From NCBI GenBank assembly GCA_023415055.1, contig JAEZLZ010000021.1:1-58983 (forward strand): 58,983 nucleotides of DNA, read 5' to 3'. The first letter of the stretch is position 1. The number at the start of each line of letters is the position of its first letter. The position numbers were made by a program, and so were the translations under genes. Source of the stretch: Bacillota bacterium (GTDB lineage Bacteria; Bacillota; Clostridia; Lachnospirales; Lachnospiraceae). A model generated the notes under the pieces. The model had not been told where the DNA came from. It saw nothing but the letters and a program-made list of their open reading frames with translations, and ran no database searches. This document shows positions 1 through 9,416 of the stretch, piece after piece.

Positions 1-60
1 GTTCCTTTCTATGTGTTGGCGAGGTGTCAAAACTGTTCGGATCTGGTTATCGCTTCTTTC

Positions 61-105
61 AAAAGCCCTAAATTCTTACAAAAACTAAGGATTTAGGGCT
101 TTTTT
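61..105 (+). terminator. intrinsic terminator
   Basis: A perfect 13-bp stem (61-73 pairing with 91-103, arm AAAAGCCCTAAAT) is followed by a run of T. It ends a rightward gene whose body lies outside the window. One frame is open from base 3 to a stop at 69-71 and would be the last 22 codons of that gene, but I do not recognise them. Confidence 0.85.
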
Positions 106-469
106 ATTGTTTTCACTTGAGGTTGTATTGTCATTGATTATATTTGCACTATCATTTGTAGTAACAAGTATCAGTGTAACAACAGTATTAAATCTGCTGG
201 AATTTGACAATGGATAAGTGGTTAATAACCAAAAAGATGATATAATCAAACTTTATATCCTGTGACAACTCCAAAGTGACATTATGGCCAAATTCGGAGG
301 TGACTTGACTTGGATTTAGAATTCTTGTGCAAACTTTCTGCAAACTACGAGTTGACGCATTCTCTTATTCTAAACAAAAGTTAGATAAAATAACGTTAAA
401 TAGTAAAGTATGTATTGTAAAAGTATGGTACAATTTCCAGCGTTATGTTAAAATAAGGAGAATAGATTT
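106..469. other. intergenic, no feature seen
   Basis: AT-rich stretch with many stop codons in all frames. I see no gene, structured RNA or repeat in it. The only signal is a good ribosome site (AAGGAG) just before the ATG at 470. Confidence 0.5.
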
Positions 470-685
470 ATGCTCAATAACCTAGAGCTTATGGAGATGC
501 AGGCAAAGGCTCTCTTTACACACGATAACAATAGTTTTATTTATAATGTAAATGACTTAGAAGGTGCCCCTGCACCACGTTTCTTCTTTGGTCGCACATC
601 TGATGAATATAGCCGAAACAGCCTTTTTTTGTCAGCAATACGCATAGATATATATTTCGGTTTTACATGCTCGATTGTTTTTTAG
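470..685 (+). pseudogene. GNAT acetyltransferase N-terminal fragment
   Basis: The first 48 or so residues (LELMEMQAKALFTHD, then DLEGAPAPRFFFGRT) resemble the N-terminus of a family of GNAT-like acetyltransferases in which a PAPRFFLGRT-type motif precedes the acetyl-CoA domain. After about residue 50 the frame runs into unrelated sequence and stops at 71 aa, so the acetyl-CoA-binding domain is missing. It has a good ribosome site (AAGGAG, 9 nt upstream). The 112 bases after it, up to 797, hold a short in-frame tail ending in GKYKR that may be another remnant. I infer a decayed gene; the family call rests on the PAPRFF motif only. Confidence 0.5.
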
Positions 686-797
686 ATTTTGGCTGTACAG
701 CTAAGAAAAAGGATTTAGTCAAGGCCATGCAGGGACATATCATACAACATGGAAGTATTATTGGCAAATACAAACGGTAAGGAGTGTGGTTTAAATC

Positions 798-1307
798 ATG
801 AATCATAATGAATATCAGGAGGCAGCGCAATATTGGACTATGAAAGACTCTGAAAGCGTGAAAATGGAACGTTCAGAATTGTTACGCATGTCAGAAGATT
901 ACATTCAGTCAAACAATACTTGTGCATTGGCAACTGGATGCGGAAGTTTTATTCGATGCACGCCGATCGAGTATTCATATCGTGGCGGAGCATTTTGGAT
1001 GCTTTCCGAGGGAGGGCAAAAATTCGCAGCTTTGGAAAACAATCATAATGTTTGTCTGGCTATTTACGATAAATACGATGGATTTGGAAAGCTGAAGGGA
1101 ATGCAGGTAACCGGTACTGCAGAAATTATTGAGCCTTTTTCAGAAGAGTATATAATGTTGGCAGAATATAAAAAGATTTCTGTGGATGCTTTGAAAAAGT
1201 TACCACATCCGATGAATCTGATACGTATTGTTCCTACCCGGATAGATTTTCTGAATTCGGAATTTACGAAGAAAGGCTGTGCAAGCAGGCAATTCATTGA
1301 ATTCTAA
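798..1307 (+). CDS. pyridoxamine 5'-phosphate oxidase-fold protein
   Basis: 169 aa, the usual length for single-domain flavin-binding split-barrel proteins of the PNPOx-like family. The pattern NNTCALATG near residue 40, a central IEYSYRGGAFWMLSEGG strand pair and VCLAIYDKY fit that fold, which usually binds FMN or F420 and reduces small molecules, or binds haem. The substrate cannot be read from the sequence. The start is the ATG at 798 with AAGGAG about 13 nt upstream. It stands alone between the GNAT fragment and a Gfo/Idh/MocA gene. No signal peptide or membrane segment is visible. Confidence 0.75.
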   Translation: MNHNEYQEAAQYWTMKDSESVKMERSELLRMSEDYIQSNNTCALATGCGSFIRCTPIEYSYRGGAFWMLSEGGQKFAALENNHNVCLAIYDKYDGFGKLKGMQVTGTAEIIEPFSEEYIMLAEYKKISVDALKKLPHPMNLIRIVPTRIDFLNSEFTKKGCASRQFIEF

Positions 1308-1428
1308 TACCGTCAGCTATGTATATGGTATGTTTGCAAAATCATCAGAAGTCGCTTTGCTTAAATCGTAGAAAATATAGAGGTGATGTAGTGATAGTTT
1401 TTCTAGCTAAGAATTGAGGAGGTTCACA

Positions 1429-2364
1429 ATGAAAATAGGTATAATAGGAATCGGAGATATAGCCAAGAAAGCATATTTACCTGTCATGACAAGGAAAAAG
1501 GGCGTTGAGATTATTCTATGCTCAAGAAACGCGAACCAATTAAAAGAGATATCAGAAACTTACCATGGTCTTAGATTTGTAACCAATCTTAAAGCGTTAA
1601 TTGCGGAACAAATTGACGCAGCATTTGTACATGCTTCTACAGAAGCTCATTTTGAAATCTGTAAGGAGTTGTTAGATGCAGGAATACATGTATATGTAGA
1701 CAAACCAATTTCGTATCATGCATATAACACAAGTCAGCTCTATCAACTTGCGAAGGAGAAAGATCGGATTCTAAGAGTTGGCTTTAACATCCGTGAAGCT
1801 CCGCTCATTAAGAATTTAAAGGAATTGGATAAGCCGGATATTGTCATTATCCAGAAGAACAGGATAGCTTTACCATCAAATATTCGATCAGTAATATTAG
1901 ATGATTTTATCCATGTGGTAGATACACTCTGTTTTTTATTGGAAGATGATATTATTAGTTATCAAGTCAAAGGAACTATGAAAGGCGATCTACTGTCCTC
2001 AGTAACACTTCAGTTGATTGGTAAAAGGGGTACTGCTATAGGAATTATGCACCGTGACTCAGGTAAAAATGAAGAACGTCTGGAATTTATCTGCCCTGGA
2101 GAAAAAAGGATTATAGAGGATCTAAATAATTTGACAATATATAAAGAGGGAATGGAGATCAGACATAAGTTTGGCGATTGGGAATCAGTGCTATTTCGCA
2201 GAGGATTTGAACAGATCACTGACCGATTCCTGAATGATGTTAATGAGGTCAATGCTTTTATGATTCAGGACGAGGTCAGTTTAGTAACCCATGATATATG
2301 CGAAGATATCATATTGAAATTAGAAAAAAACAATAGTTGTAGAAATGAAGATAAACCGTTATAA
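1429..2364 (+). CDS. Gfo/Idh/MocA family oxidoreductase
   Basis: 311 aa from the ATG at 1429, chosen for the ribosome site GAGGAGG 7 nt upstream. The N-terminus (MKIGIIGIGDIAKKAYLP) is a Rossmann NAD(P)-binding loop, and VYVDKPIS near residue 95 stands at the place of the EKP motif that carries the catalytic lysine (here DKP). Family members oxidise or reduce sugars, inositols or their acids in the cytoplasm. This one is shorter and more diverged than the two homologues at 3452 and 4545 and is separated from them by the AraC gene. The next 88 bases to the AraC stop show no gene. Substrate unknown. Confidence 0.8.
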   Translation: MKIGIIGIGDIAKKAYLPVMTRKKGVEIILCSRNANQLKEISETYHGLRFVTNLKALIAEQIDAAFVHASTEAHFEICKELLDAGIHVYVDKPISYHAYNTSQLYQLAKEKDRILRVGFNIREAPLIKNLKELDKPDIVIIQKNRIALPSNIRSVILDDFIHVVDTLCFLLEDDIISYQVKGTMKGDLLSSVTLQLIGKRGTAIGIMHRDSGKNEERLEFICPGEKRIIEDLNNLTIYKEGMEIRHKFGDWESVLFRRGFEQITDRFLNDVNEVNAFMIQDEVSLVTHDICEDIILKLEKNNSCRNEDKPL

Positions 2365-2452
2365 AGTAGTACTTATATGATTACGCGGAAGGTTTAAGGT
2401 TGGCGATGATATTTGGGTATGTGACCATGATAACCGAGCTCCCGATATGCTT

Positions 2453-3271
2453 TTAGGATTGAATTTTACGGATACTATTCATATTAATTTCATCCGATGG
2501 GGCGTGGCCGAAATATTTTTTGTATGCTCTGAAAAAAGTGGAGTAATCCGAAAAGCCGCAGTCTGTATAGACTGTGGTTGCTTTGTGTCCGGAACGAAGT
2601 TCTCTTTGGGCAGTTGCCAGCTTTTTAGATGAAATATATTGTTGCGGTGTAAGTTTTAAATACTTAATAAAAAGGTGATGCAAATGACTCTTGGAAATAT
2701 AAAATTCCTTGCAGATAGCATCCATACTTAGTGGAGTATGGATACTCCGGTCAATATATTCAAGTACCGCCTGGATAATCGGATTTGTAGTATAGATTGC
2801 ACTTTGGTCAGCATTTTGGGATACCAGTACGGAGCTATAAAGTACCTCCTCGGTCAGGTGCATGAGAATGGTATACAGTTCGTCGCCTTCAAAGTTTTCG
2901 CAATAATAATCCATTTTCTTAAAAAGTTCTGAAACAAGCGTATTGGAGTCGAAATTTAGCATCACAGTATTGGGGGATATATGTCTATAAATGTTAGATG
3001 TCAATTTATTCTCATCAAATAAAATATTATAGCGCTCATATGGAGCAGACGAATGAAAGGTAACAGTATGATTTTCAAGAGGTCTGGTAAGAAGCAGGCA
3101 GTTCTTGGAAGATTTAAAAATTTTTCCTTCTATTATATAAGTAACATCGCCCTTTTTCAGATAAATCAATTCACAAATATCATGATTGTGCATTTGGAAA
3201 TCGTGTGGAGAATTTATTTGAATGTGGTTAAAAACAAAATTATCTGAATAATAGGAAGAATATGTTTTCAT
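2453..3271 (-). CDS. AraC family transcriptional regulator
   Basis: 272 aa. The N-terminal half has the cupin-like sensor pattern (MHNHDICELIYLKKGDVTYII) and the C-terminal 100 residues hold two helix-turn-helix motifs (SMDAICKEFYISKSHLHHLF and TTVYTDCGFSDYSTFFRAYKK), the AraC/XylS layout. It is transcribed away from the sugar operon that begins at 3452, so the 180-bp divergent spacer is the likely operator region. I infer that it senses a sugar or amino sugar and controls that operon; this is based on position and family. The ribosome site is a weak AGAGG upstream of the ATG. Confidence 0.88.
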   Translation of the reverse strand: MKTYSSYYSDNFVFNHIQINSPHDFQMHNHDICELIYLKKGDVTYIIEGKIFKSSKNCLLLTRPLENHTVTFHSSAPYERYNILFDENKLTSNIYRHISPNTVMLNFDSNTLVSELFKKMDYYCENFEGDELYTILMHLTEEVLYSSVLVSQNADQSAIYTTNPIIQAVLEYIDRSIHTPLSMDAICKEFYISKSHLHHLFIKYLKLTPQQYISSKKLATAQRELRSGHKATTVYTDCGFSDYSTFFRAYKKYFGHAPSDEINMNSIRKIQS

Positions 3272-3451
3272 AGCTTAGCTTAGACCTCTCTTCTTTTTGT
3301 TGTTTTAATTATAAGCAATGAAAACACTATTTGCAATATAATAAAGAAAAAACACAATTCAAATGGCGTATGGTGTGGATATAATGAAAGTATATAGTAT
3401 ATATCACAAACCGTGAATGTACACAAGTTGGATAGAAACGAGGAAAAAGAC

Positions 3452-4525
3452 ATGAAAAAGTTAAAGCTTGCAGTTATCGGTCAGGGACGAAGCGGCAGAG
3501 ATATTCATGGTGGTTTTTACAAAAGTGAAAAAAATAATATCTTTGAAGTGGTGGTAGTTGTGGAAGCAGATGCACGCAGACGTGAGAGGGCACTGCAGGA
3601 ATATCCGGGCTGTCAGGTAGTGGAAAATTATCAGGAGCTTTTTGGAAGAAAAAATATTGATCTTGTGGTAAATGCATCCTATTCAAAAATGCATTATTCC
3701 ATTACGAAGGATTTGTTACTGCACAAATTTAATGTGTTGGTAGAGAAGCCTTTTGCAGCAAATTACTATGAGTGTGCTGACCTTATTAAGGCGGCAAAGG
3801 ATAATGGTGTGGTGCTTGCGGCATTTCAGCAGACCTTCTTGGCGCCGTTCTATTTATTCACCAAGGAATTAATCGAAAGCGGTAAGCTGGGAGATATTAA
3901 GCAGGTAAGTATACGCTATAATACTTTAGGCAGACGTTGGGACTGGCAGACCTTACAGTGTGAACTGGCAGGAAGCGTATACAATACAGGTCCACATCCA
4001 ATTGGTATGGCACTCGATCTGTTGGATTATTCTGATGATGCAAGAGTGGCATACTCAAGGCTTGACTGTGCATTAACCAGTGGCGATTCTGATGATTATG
4101 CAAAGATTATCTTAACTGCACCGGGCAAGCCTGTTATAGACGTGGAAATCAACGCTACCGATGCCTTCAGCGATTATAATTTAAAAGTTCAGGGTTCTAA
4201 AGGTACCTTTAAGTGTACGCCGGCCGCTTACAAGATGAAGTATATCGTAGAGGGTGAAAATACGGAAAGACCTGTTATCAGAGAGTCTCTGCAGGATGCA
4301 GAAGGGTATCCGATTTATTGCTCTGAAAAGCTGATTACCCATGAAGAGGAAGGAACCTTCAACGGTACCGCTTTTGATGTGGGTACAGAGAGTTTATACA
4401 GAATGTTGTACAAGACCTTAACAGAGGAAGCACCTCTTACTGTAACACCAGAGCAGGCAGCAAAGATTATTGGTGTGATTGAAACCGTTCATGCCCAGAA
4501 TCCTCTGCCGGTTAAATTTTCATAG
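3452..4525 (+). CDS. Gfo/Idh/MocA family oxidoreductase
   Basis: 357 aa from the ATG at 3452 (GAGGAAAAAGAC precedes it; upstream in-frame codons lack a ribosome site). The Rossmann motif is VIGQGRSGRDIHG at the N-terminus, and VLVEKPFA near residue 95 supplies the catalytic-type lysine. TGPHPIGMALDLLDY near residue 180 is the usual substrate-side motif. It is the first gene of a tight rightward operon (next start 19 bp after its stop). It probably oxidises a sugar or sugar-acid feeding the amino-sugar enzymes downstream; the exact substrate is not visible. Confidence 0.88.
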   Translation: MKKLKLAVIGQGRSGRDIHGGFYKSEKNNIFEVVVVVEADARRRERALQEYPGCQVVENYQELFGRKNIDLVVNASYSKMHYSITKDLLLHKFNVLVEKPFAANYYECADLIKAAKDNGVVLAAFQQTFLAPFYLFTKELIESGKLGDIKQVSIRYNTLGRRWDWQTLQCELAGSVYNTGPHPIGMALDLLDYSDDARVAYSRLDCALTSGDSDDYAKIILTAPGKPVIDVEINATDAFSDYNLKVQGSKGTFKCTPAAYKMKYIVEGENTERPVIRESLQDAEGYPIYCSEKLITHEEEGTFNGTAFDVGTESLYRMLYKTLTEEAPLTVTPEQAAKIIGVIETVHAQNPLPVKFS

Positions 4526-4544
4526 TTTTATGGAGGAAAAAGAT

Positions 4545-5411
4545 ATGTATAAAGTGGCTATACTGGGATGTGAAAATTCTCATGCAGATGCCTTCCTTGC
4601 CGCAGTGTTGGAGAAGAAGGTTGTGGAGGATATTGAATTTGTAGGTGTATACAGCGAAGATATGGAAGCAGCACAGAAGCTTCATGATCGCTTTGGGGTA
4701 AATGTAGCACAGAATTATGATGAATTTGTCGGTAAAATAGATGGTCTTATCGTAACGGCTCGTCATGGTTCCAACCATTACAAATATGCGAAGCCTTATA
4801 TTGCAAGCGGTATTCCGATGTTTATTGACAAGCCGATTACTCATTCCGAAGAGGATGCAAAGGAATTTATGGAGGAGTTAAAAGTAAATAAGGTGCCTGT
4901 TTGCGGCGGTTCTATGGTGGTATTTTCCAAGGGGATTAAGAAGTTAAAAGAATCTTTAAAAACAGAGGAATACGGCAAAATTTTAGGTGGTTTCATCAGA
5001 ATGCCTGTGAATAAGTGCAATCCATACGGTGATTTCCATTTCTACAGCCAACATGGTGTACAGTGCATGATGGAAGTTTTCGGCATGAATCCAAGAAGTG
5101 TACAGGTTTTTGAAAAGGGAATTACATATACCTGCGTAGTAAGATATGACGATTTTGATGTTGTATTATTTTTTGCAGAAGATAGTTCTGTATATTATCA
5201 GGCTATTGATTATGCGAAAAAATTCCTGGGTGAGGAGATTTCTCTGGAAGGCTGTGCAGACGAGGAGTTTATGGAGTTCCATGAGTTGCTTTTTATACAG
5301 AATCAGAAGATATCCTACGAGGAAATATTTGCTCCGGTTTATGTAATTAATGCAATAGACAGAGCAATTAAGAGCGGCAAGGAAGAGCCGATTGTTAAAT
5401 ACGAGGTGTAA
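4545..5411 (+). CDS. Gfo/Idh/MocA family oxidoreductase
   Basis: 288 aa from the ATG at 4545 (TGGAGGAAAAAGAT upstream). N-terminal AILGCENSHADAF is a variant Rossmann loop with a SHAD sequence in place of the usual GxGxxG, and MFIDKPIT near residue 93 matches the EKP/DKP motif. Shorter than the 357-aa neighbour, with a reduced C-terminal domain. It lies 6 bp before the TIM-barrel gene, so the two are likely translated from one message. I infer a dehydrogenase partner in the same pathway. An inactive or regulatory paralogue is possible because the nucleotide loop is unusual. Confidence 0.82.
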   Translation: MYKVAILGCENSHADAFLAAVLEKKVVEDIEFVGVYSEDMEAAQKLHDRFGVNVAQNYDEFVGKIDGLIVTARHGSNHYKYAKPYIASGIPMFIDKPITHSEEDAKEFMEELKVNKVPVCGGSMVVFSKGIKKLKESLKTEEYGKILGGFIRMPVNKCNPYGDFHFYSQHGVQCMMEVFGMNPRSVQVFEKGITYTCVVRYDDFDVVLFFAEDSSVYYQAIDYAKKFLGEEISLEGCADEEFMEFHELLFIQNQKISYEEIFAPVYVINAIDRAIKSGKEEPIVKYEV

Positions 5412-5417
5412 CTAAAA

Positions 5418-6260
5418 ATGGCAAAAATTTTTCTCTCTGCTTTTGCAGATGAATATAGCAAAAATATTGACACGCAGATTCAGCTGTGCCGGGAACAGCA
5501 GATTCCGTATTTAGAGCCACGTTTTGTCAATGATAAAAATATTGTAGAACTATCCGTAACCGAAGCGAGAGAATTAAAAGAAAAGTTGGGAGACATTCAG
5601 GTGTCTTCCATCGGTTCTCCGCTTGGCAAGATTAATCTTAAAGATGATTTTGATGCCCACATGGAAAAAGCGAAAAGAGCTTATGAAATAGCAAATATAC
5701 TGAGCACGCGGAATGTGCGAATGTTCAGCTTTTATTTGCACGAAGGAAAAAGTCGTGAAGAATGCAGGGGCGAGGTATTGGATAAGCTTGGGCGGATGAT
5801 TGATTTGGCTAAGAAATTCGATGTGACACTTTGCCATGAAAACGAAGCGGAAATTTATGGAGAGTCGCCGGATATGTGTCTGGATATTTTGAATACATTC
5901 CATGGCGATTTAAAGTGTGTATTTGATATGGGGAATTTTGTGCTTGGTGGGTTTGACCCATACGCAGAGGCATATCCAAAGCTGAAAAATTATATTCAGT
6001 ATTTCCACATCAAAGACGCACTTGCATCAGGAGCTGTCGTTCCGCCGGGATGCGGAGAGGGACATATTAAAGAAATTCTGGTCGGCTATTTAGAGGATTT
6101 TAATAAAGATATAGTGATTACTCTTGAGCCGCATCTGCAAACCTTTGATGGACTGAATGCTTTGGTAGGCAGAAGCTTTAATAATCCTTACAAATATGAG
6201 ACGCAGGAAATTGCTTTTTTGGATGCGTTGAAGCGGTTAAGAGAAATTATTGCTGCCTAA
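5418..6260 (+). CDS. sugar phosphate isomerase/epimerase (TIM barrel)
   Basis: 280 aa, xylose isomerase-like AP endonuclease 2 family. The four expected metal ligands can be placed: Glu in CHENEAEIYG (about residue 138), Asp in VFDMGNF (about 171), His in YFHIKDA (about 197) and Glu in ITLEPHL (about 237). Such enzymes isomerise or epimerise sugars and inososes in the cytoplasm and often sit beside Gfo/Idh/MocA dehydrogenases, as here. Start at ATG 5418 with GAGGTG upstream, 6 bp after the preceding stop. Substrate unknown; inosose or keto-sugar is my inference from the partner genes. Confidence 0.85.
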   Translation: MAKIFLSAFADEYSKNIDTQIQLCREQQIPYLEPRFVNDKNIVELSVTEARELKEKLGDIQVSSIGSPLGKINLKDDFDAHMEKAKRAYEIANILSTRNVRMFSFYLHEGKSREECRGEVLDKLGRMIDLAKKFDVTLCHENEAEIYGESPDMCLDILNTFHGDLKCVFDMGNFVLGGFDPYAEAYPKLKNYIQYFHIKDALASGAVVPPGCGEGHIKEILVGYLEDFNKDIVITLEPHLQTFDGLNALVGRSFNNPYKYETQEIAFLDALKRLREIIAA

Positions 6261-6395
6261 GGGAAAAAGAAATGAAGGACATTGTAGAACTGGCCGAAAT
6301 CTTAGTGTAGAGACTAGTTATGGCATGCGCAATCAGAGAAGTGTTTGAGGAAATTTGGAGAAACACACAATGTAAAAAAAGGAGAATGGTTAAAA

Positions 6396-7151
6396 ATGAG
6401 AGAGCTTACAGCAGATAAACTTACCATAAAAATCATGACTGACCGTACCGAAATGGGTAAGGTGGCAGCGGCGGATATTATAGCAGCCATCAAAGAGGCA
6501 TTAAGCAAAAAGGCGGAAATTAATATGATTTTTGCAGCAGCACCATCTCAGAATGATGTGCTGAAATCGCTGGTAGAAAGTGATGTGGAGTGGAATCGTG
6601 TGAATGCGTTCCATATGGATGAGTATATCGGTCTGAATAGGTCTGCACCGCAGGGCTTCGGTAACTTTCTGATGGACCACATCTTTGGAAGGGTTCCGTT
6701 TAAGAGTGTAAATTTAATTGATTGCAGTGCAGCGGACCCGGAAGCAGAGTGCGAGCGTTATGAAAAGCTTCTGGTGGAGAATCCTGTGGACATCATTGTC
6801 CTGGGCATTGGTGAAAATGGTCATATTGCGTTTAACGACCCTTGGGTGGCAGATTTTAAGGATGCAAAAAAGGTAAAAACAGTTCTTTTGGATGAAGTGT
6901 GCAGACAGCAGCAGGTAAATGACTGCTGCTTTGCTTCGATCGACTCCGTGCCGAAGAGTGCCATTACCCTGACCTGTCCGGTATTTATCGAAGCTCCACA
7001 GTTATTCTGTATCGTACCGGCAATGACAAAGGCCAATGCGGTAAAGACCACGGTTTACGGTGAGGTTAACAAGGATTGTCCTGCAACGGTATTAAGACAG
7101 CATCCGTCAGCAGTGTTGTATTTGGACGCAGACAGCGCGGCGTTGTTGTAG
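6396..7151 (+). CDS. nagB: glucosamine-6-phosphate deaminase-like protein
   Basis: 251 aa from the ATG at 6396 (GGAG 11 nt upstream). It matches the NagB/6-phosphogluconolactonase fold: AFHMDEYIGL near residue 74 holds the Asp that starts catalysis in NagB, and GIGENGHIAFND at 137-148 is the ring-opening loop. In E. coli NagB this loop reads with Asp141, His143 and Glu148. Here the first position is Asn and the last is Asp, with the His kept, so activity or substrate may differ. Its place 12 bp before nagA supports a role in turning an amino-sugar phosphate into a ketose phosphate and ammonia. A related amino-sugar phosphate isomerase is the alternative. Confidence 0.82.
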   Translation: MRELTADKLTIKIMTDRTEMGKVAAADIIAAIKEALSKKAEINMIFAAAPSQNDVLKSLVESDVEWNRVNAFHMDEYIGLNRSAPQGFGNFLMDHIFGRVPFKSVNLIDCSAADPEAECERYEKLLVENPVDIIVLGIGENGHIAFNDPWVADFKDAKKVKTVLLDEVCRQQQVNDCCFASIDSVPKSAITLTCPVFIEAPQLFCIVPAMTKANAVKTTVYGEVNKDCPATVLRQHPSAVLYLDADSAALL

Positions 7152-7163
7152 AGGTGTATCATA

Positions 7164-8348
7164 ATGAAACGTATTAAAAGCGATAAAATAATCGTAGGAG
7201 AGCAGTTGTTCTCAGGCTATGTGTATTTTGAAGGCGGAAATCAGAGCGAATGTGAGGAGAATGCTCGTGGCAAAATAACGGCAGTTACTACGGAGGAACT
7301 GCCTTATGATGTAGAGTATGACCGAAGGGGATATTATGTGGCACCGGGCTTTATCGATATGCATACCCACGGGGGTGCTGGTCATGAATTCTTTGGCAGT
7401 GCGCAGGATATGGTGCAAGGATGTAATTTCCATCTGGCACATGGTACGACTTCTATTTGTCCGACTATTTCTGCAGCGCCGTTTGAGGTGATGGAGAGGT
7501 CTGTGACAGAAGTGAAAAAGGCCATGACAGATCCTGCCTTGAAGGCGAATATCATCGGTTTACATATGGAAGGACCGTATTTAAGTGCCGAGCAGTGTGG
7601 CGCACAGTGTCCGGACTTTATTACACCTCCGATTCCGGAACAATACGAGAAACTGATTGAGAAGGCAGAAGATGTCATTGCTCGCTGGACCTATGCTCCG
7701 GAAAATGATGCCGATGGCACGTTCTGTAAGTTTCTGACAGACCATGGCGTAATTGCATCCGCCGGGCATACCAATGCCAAATACGATATTATGCAGCTGG
7801 CAGCGAAGAATGGCTGCAATTTAGTGACTCATTTGTATTCCTGCACCTCTACCATTACTAGAGAATTCGGGTTCCGAAAGTTGGGCGTCATTGAGTCTGC
7901 ATACTTAAATGATGACATGTATGTGGAAATTATTGCGGATGGCAGGCATTTACCACCGGAACTAATTCGGCTGATTTTGAAAATCAAGGGAACAGACCGC
8001 GTAGCCTTGTGTACAGATAGTCTGGCACTGGCAGGCACCGGAGTGACAGAAGGTATCACGCTGAATGTGCCATTTATCATTGAAGACGGTGTGTGCAAGC
8101 TGAAAGACCGAAGTGCTTTTGCAGGTAGTATTGCAACTACGGATGTGCTGGTTCGTGTGATGACCCGGGAAGTGGGCGTTAGCATGATAGAATCGGTCAA
8201 GATGCTTACCAAGGTTCCAGCAGAGATACTGGGGTTGAATAAAGGTATACTGGCAAAAGACAGGGATGGGGATATTGTAGTGTTTGACGAGGATGTAGTG
8301 ATGCAGGATGTGTTTGCGCTGGGTGAAAAATTTACAGGAAATTGTTAG
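7164..8348 (+). CDS. nagA: N-acetylglucosamine-6-phosphate deacetylase
   Basis: 394 aa, normal NagA length. Amidohydrolase metal and substrate motifs are present: PGFIDMHTHGGAG (HxH) near residue 65, GLHMEGPYLS near 132 with the metal-binding Glu, ASAGHTNA near 198, LVTHLYS near 222 and the catalytic Asp in ALCTDSLALAG near 285. It removes the acetyl group from N-acetylglucosamine 6-phosphate in the cytoplasm, giving the substrate for the deaminase encoded just upstream. The start ATG has GAGGTG 7 nt upstream and lies 12 bp after the previous stop. It is the last gene of the sugar operon; no clear terminator follows. Confidence 0.93.
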   Translation: MKRIKSDKIIVGEQLFSGYVYFEGGNQSECEENARGKITAVTTEELPYDVEYDRRGYYVAPGFIDMHTHGGAGHEFFGSAQDMVQGCNFHLAHGTTSICPTISAAPFEVMERSVTEVKKAMTDPALKANIIGLHMEGPYLSAEQCGAQCPDFITPPIPEQYEKLIEKAEDVIARWTYAPENDADGTFCKFLTDHGVIASAGHTNAKYDIMQLAAKNGCNLVTHLYSCTSTITREFGFRKLGVIESAYLNDDMYVEIIADGRHLPPELIRLILKIKGTDRVALCTDSLALAGTGVTEGITLNVPFIIEDGVCKLKDRSAFAGSIATTDVLVRVMTREVGVSMIESVKMLTKVPAEILGLNKGILAKDRDGDIVVFDEDVVMQDVFALGEKFTGNC

Positions 8349-8531
8349 GGAAACAGCAAAATATGTATTGCGTTTTGTATTACTTACTGGAGAGCAATTT
8401 ATATTGCCGACAGACATATTCGAAGATCAAAGAAATTATTGAGTATTAAGAAAATTCTACAGTAAGTATTGAATTGAATAAATATTACTGTGTGCTTGGA
8501 TACTTCTTCAGTGATGATTAATATAATGTAG

Positions 8532-8783
8532 ATATCTAATTCGCTTCCTGCTGGTATGGCTAAATTGAGATTAGAAATATTCTTACTAATGACTGCAATT
8601 GGTTCCTTAGTATGGAATATTATATTGGATTATCTCGGAGTAACTGCAGGAGCATCATGGGATAAAATTGTAGCAGGCACCGATGTTTATACAAAAATTA
8701 CAGTAACTGTCTTAGGCTTTATTTTTGTAATAGTTGCATTTCTGTTTGTCAAAAAGAGAGTAAAAACAAGAAAATCAGAATAA
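8532..8783 (+). pseudogene. DedA family membrane protein, C-terminal remnant
   Basis: The frame encodes PAGMAKLRLEIFLLMTAIGS followed by a Trp-Asn-containing helix, a GASW motif and a second hydrophobic helix ending in KKRVK. This is the pattern of the last quarter of DedA/SNARE-associated membrane proteins. Homology starts before the first ATG (8556), in codons directly after a stop at 8529-8531, and there is no ribosome site at the ATG. So I read it as the tail of a DedA gene whose N-terminal three quarters are gone. The 180 bases between nagA and this frame hold no other recognisable part. Confidence 0.6.
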
Positions 8784-9022
8784 AAGAAGAGAAAATTATT
8801 ACTTTTGATATCTTGCAATTTATCCCTATAATATTAATACCTATAAGCCTTTACTACAAATTATATATGAAATATCTGATAGGCAGAGCCAGCACCAGCA
8901 TCAGGACATTGACAACTGAATTTTGCAAGTTGGTTCTAAGTGTCAGAAACTTAGGCTTTGCATATATATAAAGTTTATTTTTACTCCTATCTGCTCTAAT
9001 GATATAATTTATGAGCAATAAT

Positions 9023-9250
9023 CTATTTTGTTTCATTATTATTTTGAGTTGCCTCAGAATTAGATTTATTAGCTTCTTCTTTTGAAGCTATATTTTGCAT
9101 TTGAGCTGCACTAGTTAACATTAGACTTCCTACTGCAACAATAAGATTTCCTAGAACATTAAGCTCATCTGCACTTTTACCTTCTGAAAGTGAAATGGCA
9201 AGTGCACTTGCCAGAACCATTAAATCATTAGGACATAGATTGTCAATCAT
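9023..9250 (-). CDS. small hypothetical protein
   Basis: 75 aa. The first 50 residues contain two mildly hydrophobic segments (DLMVLASALAISLSEG and LNVLGNLIVAVGSLMLTSAA) linked by a charged turn. The last 20 are polar and rich in Asn, Glu and Ser. Small proteins with this ALAISLSEGKSxDELN-type pattern occur in Clostridia without known function; I cannot name a family with certainty. The ribosome site (GGTGG) is weak. It stands alone between two gene remnants. Confidence 0.6.
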   Translation of the reverse strand: MIDNLCPNDLMVLASALAISLSEGKSADELNVLGNLIVAVGSLMLTSAAQMQNIASKEEANKSNSEATQNNNETK

Positions 9251-9340
9251 TTCATTATTCCACCAAATTTCGAGTAATCTAATATAATAAAATGTATGAT
9301 TTCAATTTGTAAATTGTGATAATTATTTTATAAAATAGAC

Positions 9341-9379
9341 AAAAAAGCACTGCCAGATAGAAGAATCGCTGACAGTGCT
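9341..9379 (-). terminator. intrinsic terminator of the truncated gene at 9417
   Basis: On the minus strand AGCACTG pairs with CAGTGCT (9346-9352 with 9373-9379), extended by an inner CAG/CTG, and is followed by six T. It stands 38 bp past the stop at 9417, which shows that the open frame there is the 3' end of a real transcription unit. Confidence 0.8.
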
Positions 9380-9416
9380 AATCAATAATGAACAGTATAC
9401 GGATTAATCGGCTACT

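Noticed and set aside
7829..8417. Long antisense frames over nagA
   Set aside because: They are reading-frame shadows of a gene with full catalytic motifs on the plus strand.
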